A stretch of 64,000 nt of DNA. Source: JAWLAT01 sp041395325 (GTDB lineage: Bacteria > Pseudomonadota > Gammaproteobacteria > Xanthomonadales > SZUA-5). This document shows, in pieces, positions 1 to 8,941 of the stretch (positions are counted from its first letter, which is position 1; every line of letters starts with the position of its first letter). The notes below the pieces were generated by a model. It ran no database searches, was not told the origin of the DNA, and worked only from the letters and a program-made list of their open reading frames with translations. Where the stretch lies: positions 148,827-212,826 of the forward strand of contig JAWLAT010000007.1 of the NCBI GenBank assembly GCA_041395325.1. Reading direction: 5' to 3'. The translations under genes were made by a program, and so were the position numbers.

Positions 1-398
1 GGGATCACCACCTCCAGCACGCCATTGCGGCCGGTCGCGGTGATGCCTTCGGCGTCGGCGCTGTCAGGCAGGGCGAAGCGCCGGTAGAAGACGCCATGTT
101 GGCGCTCGACCCGCGTGAACTTGGTGTTCTCTTCCTTGCTCTGCTGCTGCCGTTCACCGCGGATCGTCAAGACGCCCTTGTCCATGTGAATTTCGATGTC
201 CTTGGTATCCACACCCGGAATGTCCGCATGGATGACAAAGCGCGAGGGCTCCTCCTTGATGTCCACGCGTGGCGCCCAGTGGGCGGTGACGACACTGGAC
301 TGGTCACCGTCTTCATTGCCGAAGAACTTGTCGAAGAACTGCTGCACTTCCTGGGGAAACTGACTGTTCTGCGGATAGCTGAAACGACTCAGAGTCAT
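1..398 (-). CDS. Hsp20/alpha-crystallin small heat-shock protein (3' end cut by window edge)
   Basis: The minus strand reads MTLSRFSYPQNSQFPQEVQQ and continues into a typical alpha-crystallin domain (APRVDIKEEPSRFVIHADIP, then a GVLTIRGER strand and an FYRRFALP segment). It runs off the window at the NGVLEVVIP strand, so about 132 residues are present and the C-terminal IxI tail is outside. The ATG at 398 follows an AAGGAA ribosome-binding site. Family role: ATP-independent holdase that binds unfolding proteins in the cytoplasm. Nothing in the visible part is unusual. It is divergent from the ATPase gene downstream. Confidence 0.93.
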   Translation of the reverse strand, partial: MTLSRFSYPQNSQFPQEVQQFFDKFFGNEDGDQSSVVTAHWAPRVDIKEEPSRFVIHADIPGVDTKDIEIHMDKGVLTIRGERQQQSKEENTKFTRVERQHGVFYRRFALPDSADAEGITATGRNGVLEVVI

Positions 399-536
399 GA
401 TCGGATTCCTTGTTTCGTGGGGGCGGTGTGGCCGCCGATGGCCACGATCTAGGGGTGTGCATTGACAATTCAAGGGGGATATGCAGCGCGGCTCGCGCCA
501 TGGCTGCGGAGTCGCCGCGCCGAATCCGGCAGCGCT

Positions 537-545
537 GGCTACAAT
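537..545 (+). promoter_or_regulatory. Putative -10 element (GGCTACAAT) of the DUF853 ATPase gene
   Basis: TACAAT lies at 540-545, about 31 bases before the chosen ATG at 576. The same GCTA-centred core recurs about 30 bases upstream of several other genes in this window. No convincing -35 box is visible, so the call is tentative. Confidence 0.35.
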
Positions 546-575
546 TGGGATGCTGCCCATCCAGGATCCGCATCG

Positions 576-2051
576 ATGATTGATCCCTCCCGCATTCGAG
601 TTGCCCTGGGACGAGAGCCCGTGGATCTGCTGTGTCGCTATGGCAATCGGCACGGGCTGATCGCCGGTGCTACGGGAACGGGCAAGACGGTGACGCTGCA
701 GGTGCTGGCCGAGGGATTTGCGGCGCGCGGCGTGCCGGTCTTCATGGCCGACGTCAAGGGTGATCTGGCCGGTCTGGCGCAGCCTGGTGTGGCCTCGGAG
801 AAGTTCGAGCGGCGACTGAAGTTGTTGGGCATCGAAGACTGGCAGCCGAGCGCCTTTCCGGTGGTGTTCTGGGATCTGCACGGCCAACAGGGGCATCCGC
901 TGCGAACCACGCCGAGCGAGATCGGGCCGTTGCTGCTGGCGCGGATGCTCGGTCTCAATGATGTGCAGGAAGGCGTATTGCAGGTGGCCTTCCGCGTGGC
1001 CGACGACAATGGACTGTTGCTGCTGGACCTGAAGGACCTGCGCGCGCTGCTGACCCACGTGGCTGACAACGCCAAGGCCATTTCGGCGCAGTATGGTCTG
1101 GTTTCCGGGTCGTCCATCGCGGCGGTACAGCGAGCCCTGTTGACGCTGGAAGGCGAGGGCGGTGACCAGTTTTTCGGCGAGCCGGCGCTGCGACTGGACG
1201 ATCTGCTGGCGCCGCGTGCCGATGGTCGCGGCACCATTCACATTCTGGCCGCCGACAAGCTGATCCTTCGCCCCAGGATCTACACCAGTTTCCTGCTGTG
1301 GCTGTTGTCGGAGCTGTTCGAGGAACTGCCGGAGGTCGGTGATCTGGACCGTCCTCGCCTGGTGTTCTTCTTCGACGAGGCGCATCTGTTGTTCGATGAG
1401 GCGCCGCCGGAATTGCAGTCGCGCGTTGAGCAAGTGGTTCGGCTGATACGCTCCAAGGGCGTGGGTGTGTATTTCATCACCCAGCAACCCGATGATGTGC
1501 CAGCCGACGTGCTGGGTCAGCTCGGCAACCGTGTCCAACATGCGCTGCGGGCATTCACACCGCGCGATCAGAAGGCGGTGCGCGTGGCGGCCGAGACCTT
1601 TGTCAGCAATCCGGAACTGGACGTCGTGGAGGCCATCACCCAGATGGGGGTGGGCGAAGCCCTGCTGTCGATGCTGGGCGACAAGGGCGTGCCGCAGATG
1701 GTTCAGCGTGCCTATGTGTTGCCGCCCAGTTCACGCATGGGCACGATCGAAGACGATGAGCGGGCCGCGATCATCGCCGCCAGTCCGTTGCGATCGCGCT
1801 ATGCCGAGGCGATCGATCGCGAGTCGGCCTATGAACAGTTGCAGGCCCGTGCCGCAGCGGCCAAGTCGGCACCTCCACCACCACCGCCAGGCCGGCAGGC
1901 ACCGGCTCAAGCCGAGGAAGCGCCGGCTCCCAGGCGTGGACGGGGTCGCGAATCGGCGACCGAAGCCTTCGCCAAGTCGATGATGCGGTCAATCGGTACC
2001 CAACTTGGACGACAGTTGTTGCGCGGACTGCTGGGCGCCTTGAAGCGCTGA
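576..2051 (+). CDS. DUF853 family (HerA-like, YjgR-type) ATPase
   Basis: A 491-residue cytoplasmic P-loop ATPase of the DUF853/YjgR type. The Walker A GATGTGKT sits near residue 33 and is followed by VFMADVKGDLAGLAQPG. A Walker B-like LVFFFDEAHLLFDEAP occurs near residue 265, with VYFITQQPDDVP after it. The C-terminus has an Ala/Pro-rich linker and a basic tail (LGRQLLRGLLGALKR), as usual in the family. The ATG at 576 is preferred over a TTG at 462 because the domain begins right after it and a -10-like TACAAT lies 31 bases upstream. The family is related to HerA/FtsK translocases. Its cellular role is not established. Confidence 0.9.
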   Translation: MIDPSRIRVALGREPVDLLCRYGNRHGLIAGATGTGKTVTLQVLAEGFAARGVPVFMADVKGDLAGLAQPGVASEKFERRLKLLGIEDWQPSAFPVVFWDLHGQQGHPLRTTPSEIGPLLLARMLGLNDVQEGVLQVAFRVADDNGLLLLDLKDLRALLTHVADNAKAISAQYGLVSGSSIAAVQRALLTLEGEGGDQFFGEPALRLDDLLAPRADGRGTIHILAADKLILRPRIYTSFLLWLLSELFEELPEVGDLDRPRLVFFFDEAHLLFDEAPPELQSRVEQVVRLIRSKGVGVYFITQQPDDVPADVLGQLGNRVQHALRAFTPRDQKAVRVAAETFVSNPELDVVEAITQMGVGEALLSMLGDKGVPQMVQRAYVLPPSSRMGTIEDDERAAIIAASPLRSRYAEAIDRESAYEQLQARAAAAKSAPPPPPPGRQAPAQAEEAPAPRRGRGRESATEAFAKSMMRSIGTQLGRQLLRGLLGALKR

Positions 2052-2197
2052 GGGGGCAACAGCCGGTGGTCGGCTGAACTTGCCAGTGCATCGCCCCTTG
2101 TGTAGCGTGCGCTCGCAGCAGGCGGACGGACGTTCGGCAACGCAGCAGCCGAGGGCGATCGATGCCGAGTTCACCGCCGCGCGCACAGGGAGGCGGC

Positions 2198-3673
2198 ATG
2201 AGAAGGATCTGGACCACGTTGGGAGGAATCGCCTGTGGGCTGGCGCTGTGCCTGCCGCCTGCGTCAGCGCTGCGACTGAGTGATCGGCAGCTGGATCGCT
2301 CCCTGCCGGTTGACGAATCCGCCGTGTCCCGAATGTACGAGCAGGTCGGTCAGGCCACAGCCGAGTTCCAGGCCGGTATCGAGATGCAGCGCAGTGGTCA
2401 ACCCCGTCAGGGGCAGACCCAGATGGAGGCGGCCAGCGCGCGGGTCGCATTGCTGGCCGGTCAGTGTGCGCAGATGCTGGGCTGCGAGATGCAGCGCTTC
2501 ATCGATGCCTTCCAGGCGTTGCTGCGGCTGCAGGCCTTGTTGCTCGACCCTGCCGCACTGCTGGACCAGGATCCACCGCCGGGTGGGCTGGCCGGGGCAG
2601 GCGAGGCCGATGGCGGTGAGCGCCTCAATACCGAGCTGGCGCATACCCGGGTGATGCTGCGTGGCCGTGATCTGAGCGAGATCATTCCACTCAACGAGCC
2701 GGTGCATGCGGCCTTGACCGATTGGCTCACCTGGATGAGGCCAACGCTGATCGAGGCGTGGGTCAACTATCAGTATCTGCGGGCGGACATGGTGCCGGCC
2801 TTCCAGGAAGCGGGGCTGCCGGAAGCGGTGCTGTTCGGCATTCTGGCGAAGGAGTCGGCGGGACGGGTGCACGCGGTATCGCGCGCTGGCGCTTCCGGTC
2901 CACTGCAATTCATGCCGGCCACGGGTCGGCGCTATGGTCTCAATGCCAATTCCGGTTTCGATTTGCGTTTCGATCCGGCCAGTGCGTCGCGGGCCTCGGT
3001 GGCCTATCTGACCGATCGCCTGGAAGAGCTCAATCATGATCTGGAGTTGAGCCTGGCGGCCTACAACAGCGGCGAGGGGCGGCTCAAGCGGCTGGCCGAC
3101 AAGCACCGGGGAAAGGGCTTCTGGTCCGATTCGATCTATCACGCACTGCCCAGCGAAACCCAGGACTACGTGCCGAAGGTGCTGGCCGCTGCGTGGCTGT
3201 TCCTGCACGGCCCCGATTATGGTCTGAGCTTTCCCGCCGTTGATACGCAGCTGGTGGACTTGCAGTTGGTTGCGCCGGCCTCGTTGGGCGAGTTGGCGAT
3301 GTGCTTCGGTCAGAGTCCGGCGCAGCCCGCCGGCTGGTTTCGCACGCTGCGCAATCTCAATCCACGCGTGCAGGCTCAGGACCGGTTGCCCGGTGGCTCG
3401 ATTGTTCGCATTCCGCGCCAGCTCGCCGCGCAGTATCCCGCCCGTTGCCTGGACAACGATCTGCGCACGCGACTGGCTGGACTGCACGATGCCCGTTACC
3501 CCGCCGGGCCTCGCGTGGTGAATTACAAGGTCCGGCAGGGCGATACGCTGGCCCGGCTGGCCCGGACTTCGGGTTGCAGCCGGATTGAGGAGATTGCTCG
3601 GCTCAATGGCATTGCCGGTCCTCGGTATTCGATCCGTGTCGGCCAGACGATTAAACTACCGACCTGCTCCTGA
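2198..3673 (+). CDS. Membrane-bound lytic transglycosylase (MltD-like) with C-terminal LysM
   Basis: About 491 residues. A signal peptide (MRRIWTTLGGIACGLALCLP) ends near PPASA. The SLT catalytic domain is in the middle: ILAKESAGRVHAVSRAGASG carries the catalytic Glu, followed by LQFMPATGRRYGL and LAAYNSGEGRL. A single LysM domain closes the protein (YKVRQGDTLARLARTSG ... IRVGQTIKLP). The enzyme would cleave peptidoglycan glycan strands in the periplasm, with LysM binding the wall. There is no lipobox cysteine, so it is probably secreted or anchored by its N-terminus rather than a lipoprotein. ATG 2198 is chosen over an upstream in-frame codon because it starts the signal peptide. Confidence 0.92.
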   Translation: MRRIWTTLGGIACGLALCLPPASALRLSDRQLDRSLPVDESAVSRMYEQVGQATAEFQAGIEMQRSGQPRQGQTQMEAASARVALLAGQCAQMLGCEMQRFIDAFQALLRLQALLLDPAALLDQDPPPGGLAGAGEADGGERLNTELAHTRVMLRGRDLSEIIPLNEPVHAALTDWLTWMRPTLIEAWVNYQYLRADMVPAFQEAGLPEAVLFGILAKESAGRVHAVSRAGASGPLQFMPATGRRYGLNANSGFDLRFDPASASRASVAYLTDRLEELNHDLELSLAAYNSGEGRLKRLADKHRGKGFWSDSIYHALPSETQDYVPKVLAAAWLFLHGPDYGLSFPAVDTQLVDLQLVAPASLGELAMCFGQSPAQPAGWFRTLRNLNPRVQAQDRLPGGSIVRIPRQLAAQYPARCLDNDLRTRLAGLHDARYPAGPRVVNYKVRQGDTLARLARTSGCSRIEEIARLNGIAGPRYSIRVGQTIKLPTCS

Positions 3674-3709
3674 GCCTGCGGGGAATGATGACGCCATACG
3701 GACCGATCG

Positions 3710-5200
3710 ATGCGTGATTCCCAGCACGGCCACCAGGATCTGGCCGCCCTGATCCGCGCCAACGCCCCGCTGATCAGCATCGACACGGACGAGGAACCGG
3801 AGGTCATCGAGACTTTTCGTCACGTCATCGCGCAGACGCTGCGCCCGCTGTTCAGCTGGAGTGTCACCCAGGGACTGCGACGTCTGGACATGGACGACAT
3901 CCCCGCTCAACCCTGCGGGCCCACCGAGGTGCTGCAGGCGATTCGAGACAACCGCCAGCGAGCGATCTATCTGCTGCTCGATTTCACACCCTTTCTGCGT
4001 TATGTCACTGCCTTGCGTCATCTGCGCGAGATCGCCCTGCGCCAGGATGTTGCCGAGCACACGGTGGTGCTGATCGGCGGCAAGCAGGAGCTCCCGGGTG
4101 AACTGGAGCGCTTGGCCACGCCTTTCCGACTGAGCCTGCCGAATGAAGAGGCGCTGTCGAAGATGGTTCGTGAAGAGGCATCGGCCTACTCGCGCGAGCA
4201 GGGCGGCAAGCGCGTGCAGGTGCATTTGCCCAGCCTCAATGCCATTGCGCGCTGTCTGCGTGGACTGTCGCTGGCCGACGCCCGCCGAATTGCCCGCCGC
4301 CTGATCTCCCACGACGGGGCGGTGCTGGCCGACGATGTGGCGCGTGCTGCCCAGTGGAAGTTCGAGTTGCTGGGGCCGTCTTCGGTGCTGCACTTTGAGC
4401 TCGATGACGTGCGGCTGGAAGACATTGCCGGACTGCAGGCGCTCAAGCGCTGGGTGCTGCAGCGGCGCGCGGTCTTCCGAGGTGAGAATGCCGGCGGCAT
4501 GAAGTTGGATCCGCCTCGCGGCGTCCTGCTGCTGGGTGTGCAGGGTTGCGGCAAGAGCCTGGCCGCCAAGGCCATTGCCGGTGGCTTCGGGGTGCCGTTG
4601 CTGCGCCTGGAGATGGCCAGTCTGTACAACAAGTATCACGGTGAGACCGAACGCAATCTGCGCGAGGCCATCGAACGTGCCGACCAGATGGCGCCCTGCG
4701 TGCTGTGGATCGACGAGATCGAGAAGGGACTCGCCGGCGGCAGCAGCGACGAAGGCGTATCGCGACGGGTCCTGGGCTTTCTGCTGACCTGGATGGCCGA
4801 GCGACGGTATCCGGTTTTTCTGGTGGCGACGGCCAATGCCATCGAGCAACTGCCGCCGGAATTGCTGCGCAAGGGGCGCTTTGACGAGATCTTCTTTGTC
4901 GACCTGCCCGACCTTCCCGCTCGCGAGCAGATTCTGCAGCTGCATCTGCGGCGGCGGGAACTTGAGCCGGCACACTTTGCGTTGGCGGAACTGGCGGCGG
5001 CGGCGGCCGGCTTCTCCGGCGCCGAGATCGAGCAGGCGGTGGTTTCCTCGCTGTATGCGGCTCAGGCCGAAGGTGGAAAGCTGCACGATCGCCACCTGCT
5101 GGAAGAGATGCAGCGCACCCGGCCGCTCAGCGTCGTCATGGCGGAGAAGGTGCAGTCGCTGCGCGACTGGGCCGCCGGACGCACGGTGTCGGCTGATTGA
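3710..5200 (+). CDS. Ycf46-like AAA+ ATPase
   Basis: A 496-residue AAA+ protein. The N-terminal half (residues 1-230) is the non-catalytic domain seen in Ycf46 proteins. The C-terminal AAA module has Walker A GVQGCGKS near residue 280, Walker B VLWIDEIEKGL near residue 330, sensor 1 VATANAIEQLP and an arginine-finger region (LLRKGRFDEIF). No membrane segment is predicted. The gene follows the transglycosylase by 36 bases and may be co-transcribed with it. The function of Ycf46 proteins in proteobacteria is unknown; a role in inorganic-carbon use has been reported for the cyanobacterial homologue. Confidence 0.88.
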   Translation: MRDSQHGHQDLAALIRANAPLISIDTDEEPEVIETFRHVIAQTLRPLFSWSVTQGLRRLDMDDIPAQPCGPTEVLQAIRDNRQRAIYLLLDFTPFLRYVTALRHLREIALRQDVAEHTVVLIGGKQELPGELERLATPFRLSLPNEEALSKMVREEASAYSREQGGKRVQVHLPSLNAIARCLRGLSLADARRIARRLISHDGAVLADDVARAAQWKFELLGPSSVLHFELDDVRLEDIAGLQALKRWVLQRRAVFRGENAGGMKLDPPRGVLLLGVQGCGKSLAAKAIAGGFGVPLLRLEMASLYNKYHGETERNLREAIERADQMAPCVLWIDEIEKGLAGGSSDEGVSRRVLGFLLTWMAERRYPVFLVATANAIEQLPPELLRKGRFDEIFFVDLPDLPAREQILQLHLRRRELEPAHFALAELAAAAAGFSGAEIEQAVVSSLYAAQAEGGKLHDRHLLEEMQRTRPLSVVMAEKVQSLRDWAAGRTVSAD

Positions 5201-5255
5201 TCTTGTCAGGGCTTGGCCATTGGGCCGGTCCAAGAGCCTTTCACTGGAGTCGACC

Positions 5256-5849
5256 ATGGCCCATCTGCAGCCGCTACCCAAAGACACCCATCCCGAGCTC
5301 GCCGACAGCTTCGCCATCTTCGAGCGGATTCTCGGCTTTGTCCCGAACTCGCTGCTGACGATGCAGCGCCGGCCGAAGATCGTCGAGGGTTTTGGCGCAC
5401 TCACACGAGCGGTGATGGACCCGGACGGTGAGGTGGATTTGGGCTTCAAGCGCCTGATCGCACATTTCTGCTCACGCGCCGCCGGCTGCCAGTACTGCAT
5501 GGCCCATTCACTGGTCGCCGCCAAGATCCACGGGATCAGCGACGAAAAGGTCGCAGCGGTATGGGAGTACGCCAGCAGCGATCTCTACAGCGACGCCGAG
5601 CGGGTAGCGCTGGACTATGCGCTGGCGGCCGGAGCCGTGCCCAATCAGGTGGATGCGGCCTTGATGATCCGCATGCGGGCACACTGGAGCGAAGCTCAGA
5701 TCGTCGAGATCCTCGCGGCTGTTTCGCTGTATGGGTTCCTCAACCGGTGGAACGACTCGATGGCCACTGACCTGGAGTCGTCACCGACTGCCTTGGGTGA
5801 TGCCGTGCTGCAGCAGGGCGGTTGGACTGGCGGCAAGCATCGCAGTTGA
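5256..5849 (+). CDS. Carboxymuconolactone decarboxylase / AhpD-like protein
   Basis: A 197-residue, mainly helical protein. The redox motif CQYCMAHS has the CxxC...H arrangement typical of AhpD-like peroxidase partners, near residue 76. ATG 5256 is chosen because the conserved N-terminus (MAHLQPLPKDTHPELADSFA) starts there, with GGAGT upstream; the reading frame stays open further upstream only inside the ATPase gene. Members of this family act in peroxide reduction or aromatic degradation. No neighbour points to a pathway here, so the substrate is unknown. Confidence 0.87.
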   Translation: MAHLQPLPKDTHPELADSFAIFERILGFVPNSLLTMQRRPKIVEGFGALTRAVMDPDGEVDLGFKRLIAHFCSRAAGCQYCMAHSLVAAKIHGISDEKVAAVWEYASSDLYSDAERVALDYALAAGAVPNQVDAALMIRMRAHWSEAQIVEILAAVSLYGFLNRWNDSMATDLESSPTALGDAVLQQGGWTGGKHRS

Positions 5850-5900
5850 GCGGGGGCGCCTGCCGTTCCGCATTCCATTTCATCGGATTGGACCGACCAA

Positions 5901-5927
5901 AAGAAAAAGGGCGCTCGGAAGCGCCCT
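5901..5927 (-). terminator. Intrinsic terminator of the 5987-6433 gene
   Basis: On the minus strand an 8-bp GC-rich stem (AGGGCGCT/AGCGCCCT, tetraloop TCCG) is followed by TTTTCTTTT. It lies about 60 bases past the stop codon at 5987. Confidence 0.85.
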
Positions 5928-5986
5928 AAAGATGTCCAGCCCTTGACACCAGTACCCGCCTCGCTTGCGGGCAACGGAGTGACCCT

Positions 5987-6433
5987 TTAACCGACCGCAC
6001 TGGCTCCATGAAGTTCCAGACTGCGATCAAGATTGCGGCGACCTTCCACCGATTCGCGCAATTGCCGGACGCTGCGAAGCACGCGGCGATGCACTTCATC
6101 GATGCTGGCGTAGCCGACATCCTTGGTTTCGTGATACGCAACCGCCAGCCACAAGGCTACGCCGCGAACTCCCAGCGTCTGGTTGCCGGAACGCATCCGC
6201 TCCAGCGCCAGTTCGGTGCCACGGCCCCAGGGACTGTAGCGATCATGACCTTCGCTGGCATACAGATGCGGCTGCGACTCCTGGCCGGCCGCAGCGAACT
6301 CGCGTTGCGTCAGAGCCAGTAGCGCACGACGCTGCTCGGTGTTCAGTCGGGACATGTATTTCTCAACTTCGGACAGCTGTCGACGAAGCATCCAGCAGCG
6401 ACCGTAGGCAAGCGTCTTGACCAGCAGTTTCAT
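5987..6433 (-). CDS. Hypothetical cytoplasmic protein, 148 aa
   Basis: The sequence is MKLLVKTLAYGRCWMLRRQL..., charged and mostly helical, with many Arg and Glu. The middle (YSPWGRGTELALERMRSG) and the end (VHRRVLRSVRQLRESVEG) show no motif I recognise. ATG 6433 is chosen over two upstream ATGs because AAGGA lies at good spacing before it. It is a single-gene unit with its own intrinsic terminator, and is divergent from the S46 peptidase gene. Function unknown. Confidence 0.65.
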   Translation of the reverse strand: MKLLVKTLAYGRCWMLRRQLSEVEKYMSRLNTEQRRALLALTQREFAAAGQESQPHLYASEGHDRYSPWGRGTELALERMRSGNQTLGVRGVALWLAVAYHETKDVGYASIDEVHRRVLRSVRQLRESVEGRRNLDRSLELHGASAVG

Positions 6434-6766
6434 CGTTCTGTCCTTGAATTGGGTCATGCGCCCAGGCTGATGGATGGAGCGTACCCGTTGCACCCGCAAC
6501 AAAGTGTTTCCTCTGTCACAAGCTGACGGGGTGCGTCAGTTCAGGCCCGAATACTGCCGAATTCTGTGACTGGCGTCAAGAAAATCGGCGAAAACTGACG
6601 TTGTACGTCACATTTCCGGCGGCTGGGTGTGGGGCTTTGTAGGCGTGGACCTTCCTGCAAGCTGCGCCGGCGCAGCGGTCGGGCGGCAGGGGCGTATGAC
6701 GACGCCACGACAGGGGGCAGGGCTGCTAATGTCGCGACCCTGATTTCGGTTTGAGGGGCAGGGAAG
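6434..6766. other. 333-bp divergent intergenic region with a TGACGT-TGT-ACGTCA palindrome
   Basis: This stretch separates the minus-strand hypothetical gene from the S46 peptidase gene. It has no convincing ORF. A perfect 6-bp inverted repeat with a 3-bp spacer lies at 6596-6610 and could be an operator. A -10-like GCTAATGT occurs at 6726-6732, about 35 bases before the peptidase ATG. Confidence 0.4.
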
Positions 6767-8941
6767 ATGCGCAAGGCGATCGCTTGGGGAATGTTCGTGG
6801 CACTGGCCGGGTCAGCTGGCTCGGTACTGGCTGCCGAAGGCATGTGGCAACCGGCACAGCTGCCGGATCTGGCGACGCCACTGGCCGAGGCCGGGTTGAA
6901 GGTCGATCCCAAGCGCTTGAGCGATCTGACCGAGTACCCGATGAATGCCGTGGTTGGGTTGGGCTTCTGTACCGCCTCCTTTGTCTCGCCGATGGGCCTG
7001 GTGACCACCAACCACCACTGCGCCTACGGCGCGATCCAGTACAACTCCACCGCCGAGCGCAATCTGCTGGCCGATGGTTTCCTGGCCAAGACGCTCGGCG
7101 AGGAGCTGCGGGCCGATCCCACTCAGCGGATCTATGTGACCGAAGCAATCTCGGACGTCACCGCTCAGATCCAGGCCGGTCTGGCCGAGCTGCCGGACGG
7201 CAAGGCCCGCTTCGATCAGGTCGACGCGCGCAGCAAGGCCCTGGTCGCCGACTGCGAGAAGCCTGGTGGCCGCCGCTGCGATGTCTACATCTTCCACGGC
7301 GGCGCCAGTTTCAATCTGGTCCAGCAGATGGAGATTCGGGATGTCCGGCTGGTCTACGCGCCCGCTTCGGCGATCGGCAAGTTTGGTGGTGACGTCGACA
7401 ACTGGATCTGGCCACGGCATACGGGCGACTTCTCCTTCCTGCGTGCCTACGTCGGTCCGGATGGCAAGCCGGCCGACCCGTCCGAATCCAACGTCCCCTA
7501 CCGCCCGCAAAGCTATCTGAAGGTGTCGGCTGCAGGTGTGGATCCGGGCGACTACGTCATGGTGGCCGGCTATCCCGGGCGGACCAATCGTTATCGGCTG
7601 GCGCGCGAGGTGCGTGCGCCATCGAGTGGGCCTATCCCACCTACATCGAACTGTTCGGTCGTCAACTCGAGCTGATCGACCAGGCCAGCGCCGGCCGTCC
7701 CGAGGCGGCGATCAAGTACGCCTCGACCAAAGCCTCGTTGAACAACGGCCTGAAGAACTTTCAGGGCAACCTGGATGGCTTCAGGAGCTCGACGTGGTAG
7801 CGCAGAAGCAGGCCATCGAACAGGCCCTGGAGACCTGGCTGCGCGAGAACCCGGAGGCGGCCGGTGACTACTTCCAGCGCCAGGCCGAACTCAATGCCTT
7901 GCTCGATGCACAGTTGGCCACCCGCGATCGCGACCTGATCTGGGAGCGCTGTCGCGCAGTGGGCTTCTGAGTGCTGCGCTACCGCTGTACAGGGTCGCGC
8001 TGGAGCGTCGCAAGGCCGACGCCGAGCGAACCGTCGGCTACCAGCAGCGCGATGAGGTACGCATCGAAGGTCGCCTGGTGCAATTGGATCGCCGCTATGA
8101 CGCCGGTGTGGATCGCGCACTGGTCGAAGATCTGCTGCAGCGCTACCTGCAATTGCCGGCGGCGCAGCGAGTCGCCGAACTGGACCGCTGGCTGGGCCGT
8201 GCCGAGGACGGCAGCGTCGACTTGTCGGCGCGTCTGGACGCACTGTATGCCGGCACGCAATTGGGTGAGCTGGACCAGCGCCAGCGTTGGTTCAAGGCCG
8301 ACGCCAAGGCCATCGAGTCGTCCAGCGACACCGCGCTGCAGCTTGCCGTGGCGCTGATGCCGGCGATCCTGCGGCTGGAGGCCGAGGGCGAAGCGCAGAA
8401 GGGTGATGAGTACCTGTTGCGCCCGTCGTTCATGCGCGGGCTCATTGCCTGGCGCCAGGCGCTGGGTGAGCCGGTCTATCCGGACGCCAACGGATCGCTG
8501 CGAGTGACCTATGGTCAGGTCGAGGGCTACCGTTCGCGCGATGCGGTCAGCTACGGGCCGCAGACCACGCTCAACGGCATTCTGGAAAAGCACACCGGCG
8601 TGGACCCCTTTGATGCCACCGAGCGTCAGCTGACGGCGATTCGGGCCGGACGCCTGGGGACCTATCGAGATGAGGCCCTGGGCTCGGTGCCGGTGAACTT
8701 CGTCGCCTCGCTGGACATCACGGGCGGGAACTCCGGTTCGCCGACGCTGAACAGCAAGGCCGAGTTGGTGGGTCTGGCCTTCGATGGCAACTACGAGTCG
8801 ATCAGTTCGGGCTGGCTGTTCAATCCGCAGATCACCCGTAGCATCCAGGTCGACGTGCGCTACATGCTGTGGATCATGGACGCGGTCGATGGTGCCCACG
8901 GCCTGTTGCGCGAGATGGGCGTCAAGCCGCAGTTCGAATGA
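6767..8941 (+). pseudogene. S46 family dipeptidyl-peptidase (DPP7/DPP11-type), interrupted by three -1 frameshifts
   Basis: Joined across three frames this encodes about 725 residues, the normal size of S46 dipeptidyl-peptidases. A signal peptide (MRKAIAWGMFVALAGSAGSV) is present. The catalytic His lies in LVTTNHHCAYGAIQ, the Asp in GGDVDNWIWPRHTGDF and the Ser in ITGGNSGSPTLNS. Reading-frame continuity is lost at about 7618 (EVRA/AIEW), 7782 (LDGF/QELDVV) and 7967 (AVGF/LSAALP). Each break is cured by adding one base (G, C, C), and the three together restore the original frame. All catalytic residues survive. Either a recent pseudogene or consensus errors. The enzyme would remove dipeptides from peptides in the periplasm. 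The stop overlaps the miaA start (ATGA). Confidence 0.88.

Noticed and set aside
462..575. TTG start at 462 for the DUF853 ATPase and TTGACA there as a -35 box
   Set aside because: The extra 38 residues are not family-like, and no -10 lies 16-18 bases after the TTGACA.
3656..5524. A 622-codon minus-strand ORF opposite the AAA ATPase
   Set aside because: The plus strand has complete Walker A/B motifs; the minus frame is an open shadow caused by GC-rich codon use.
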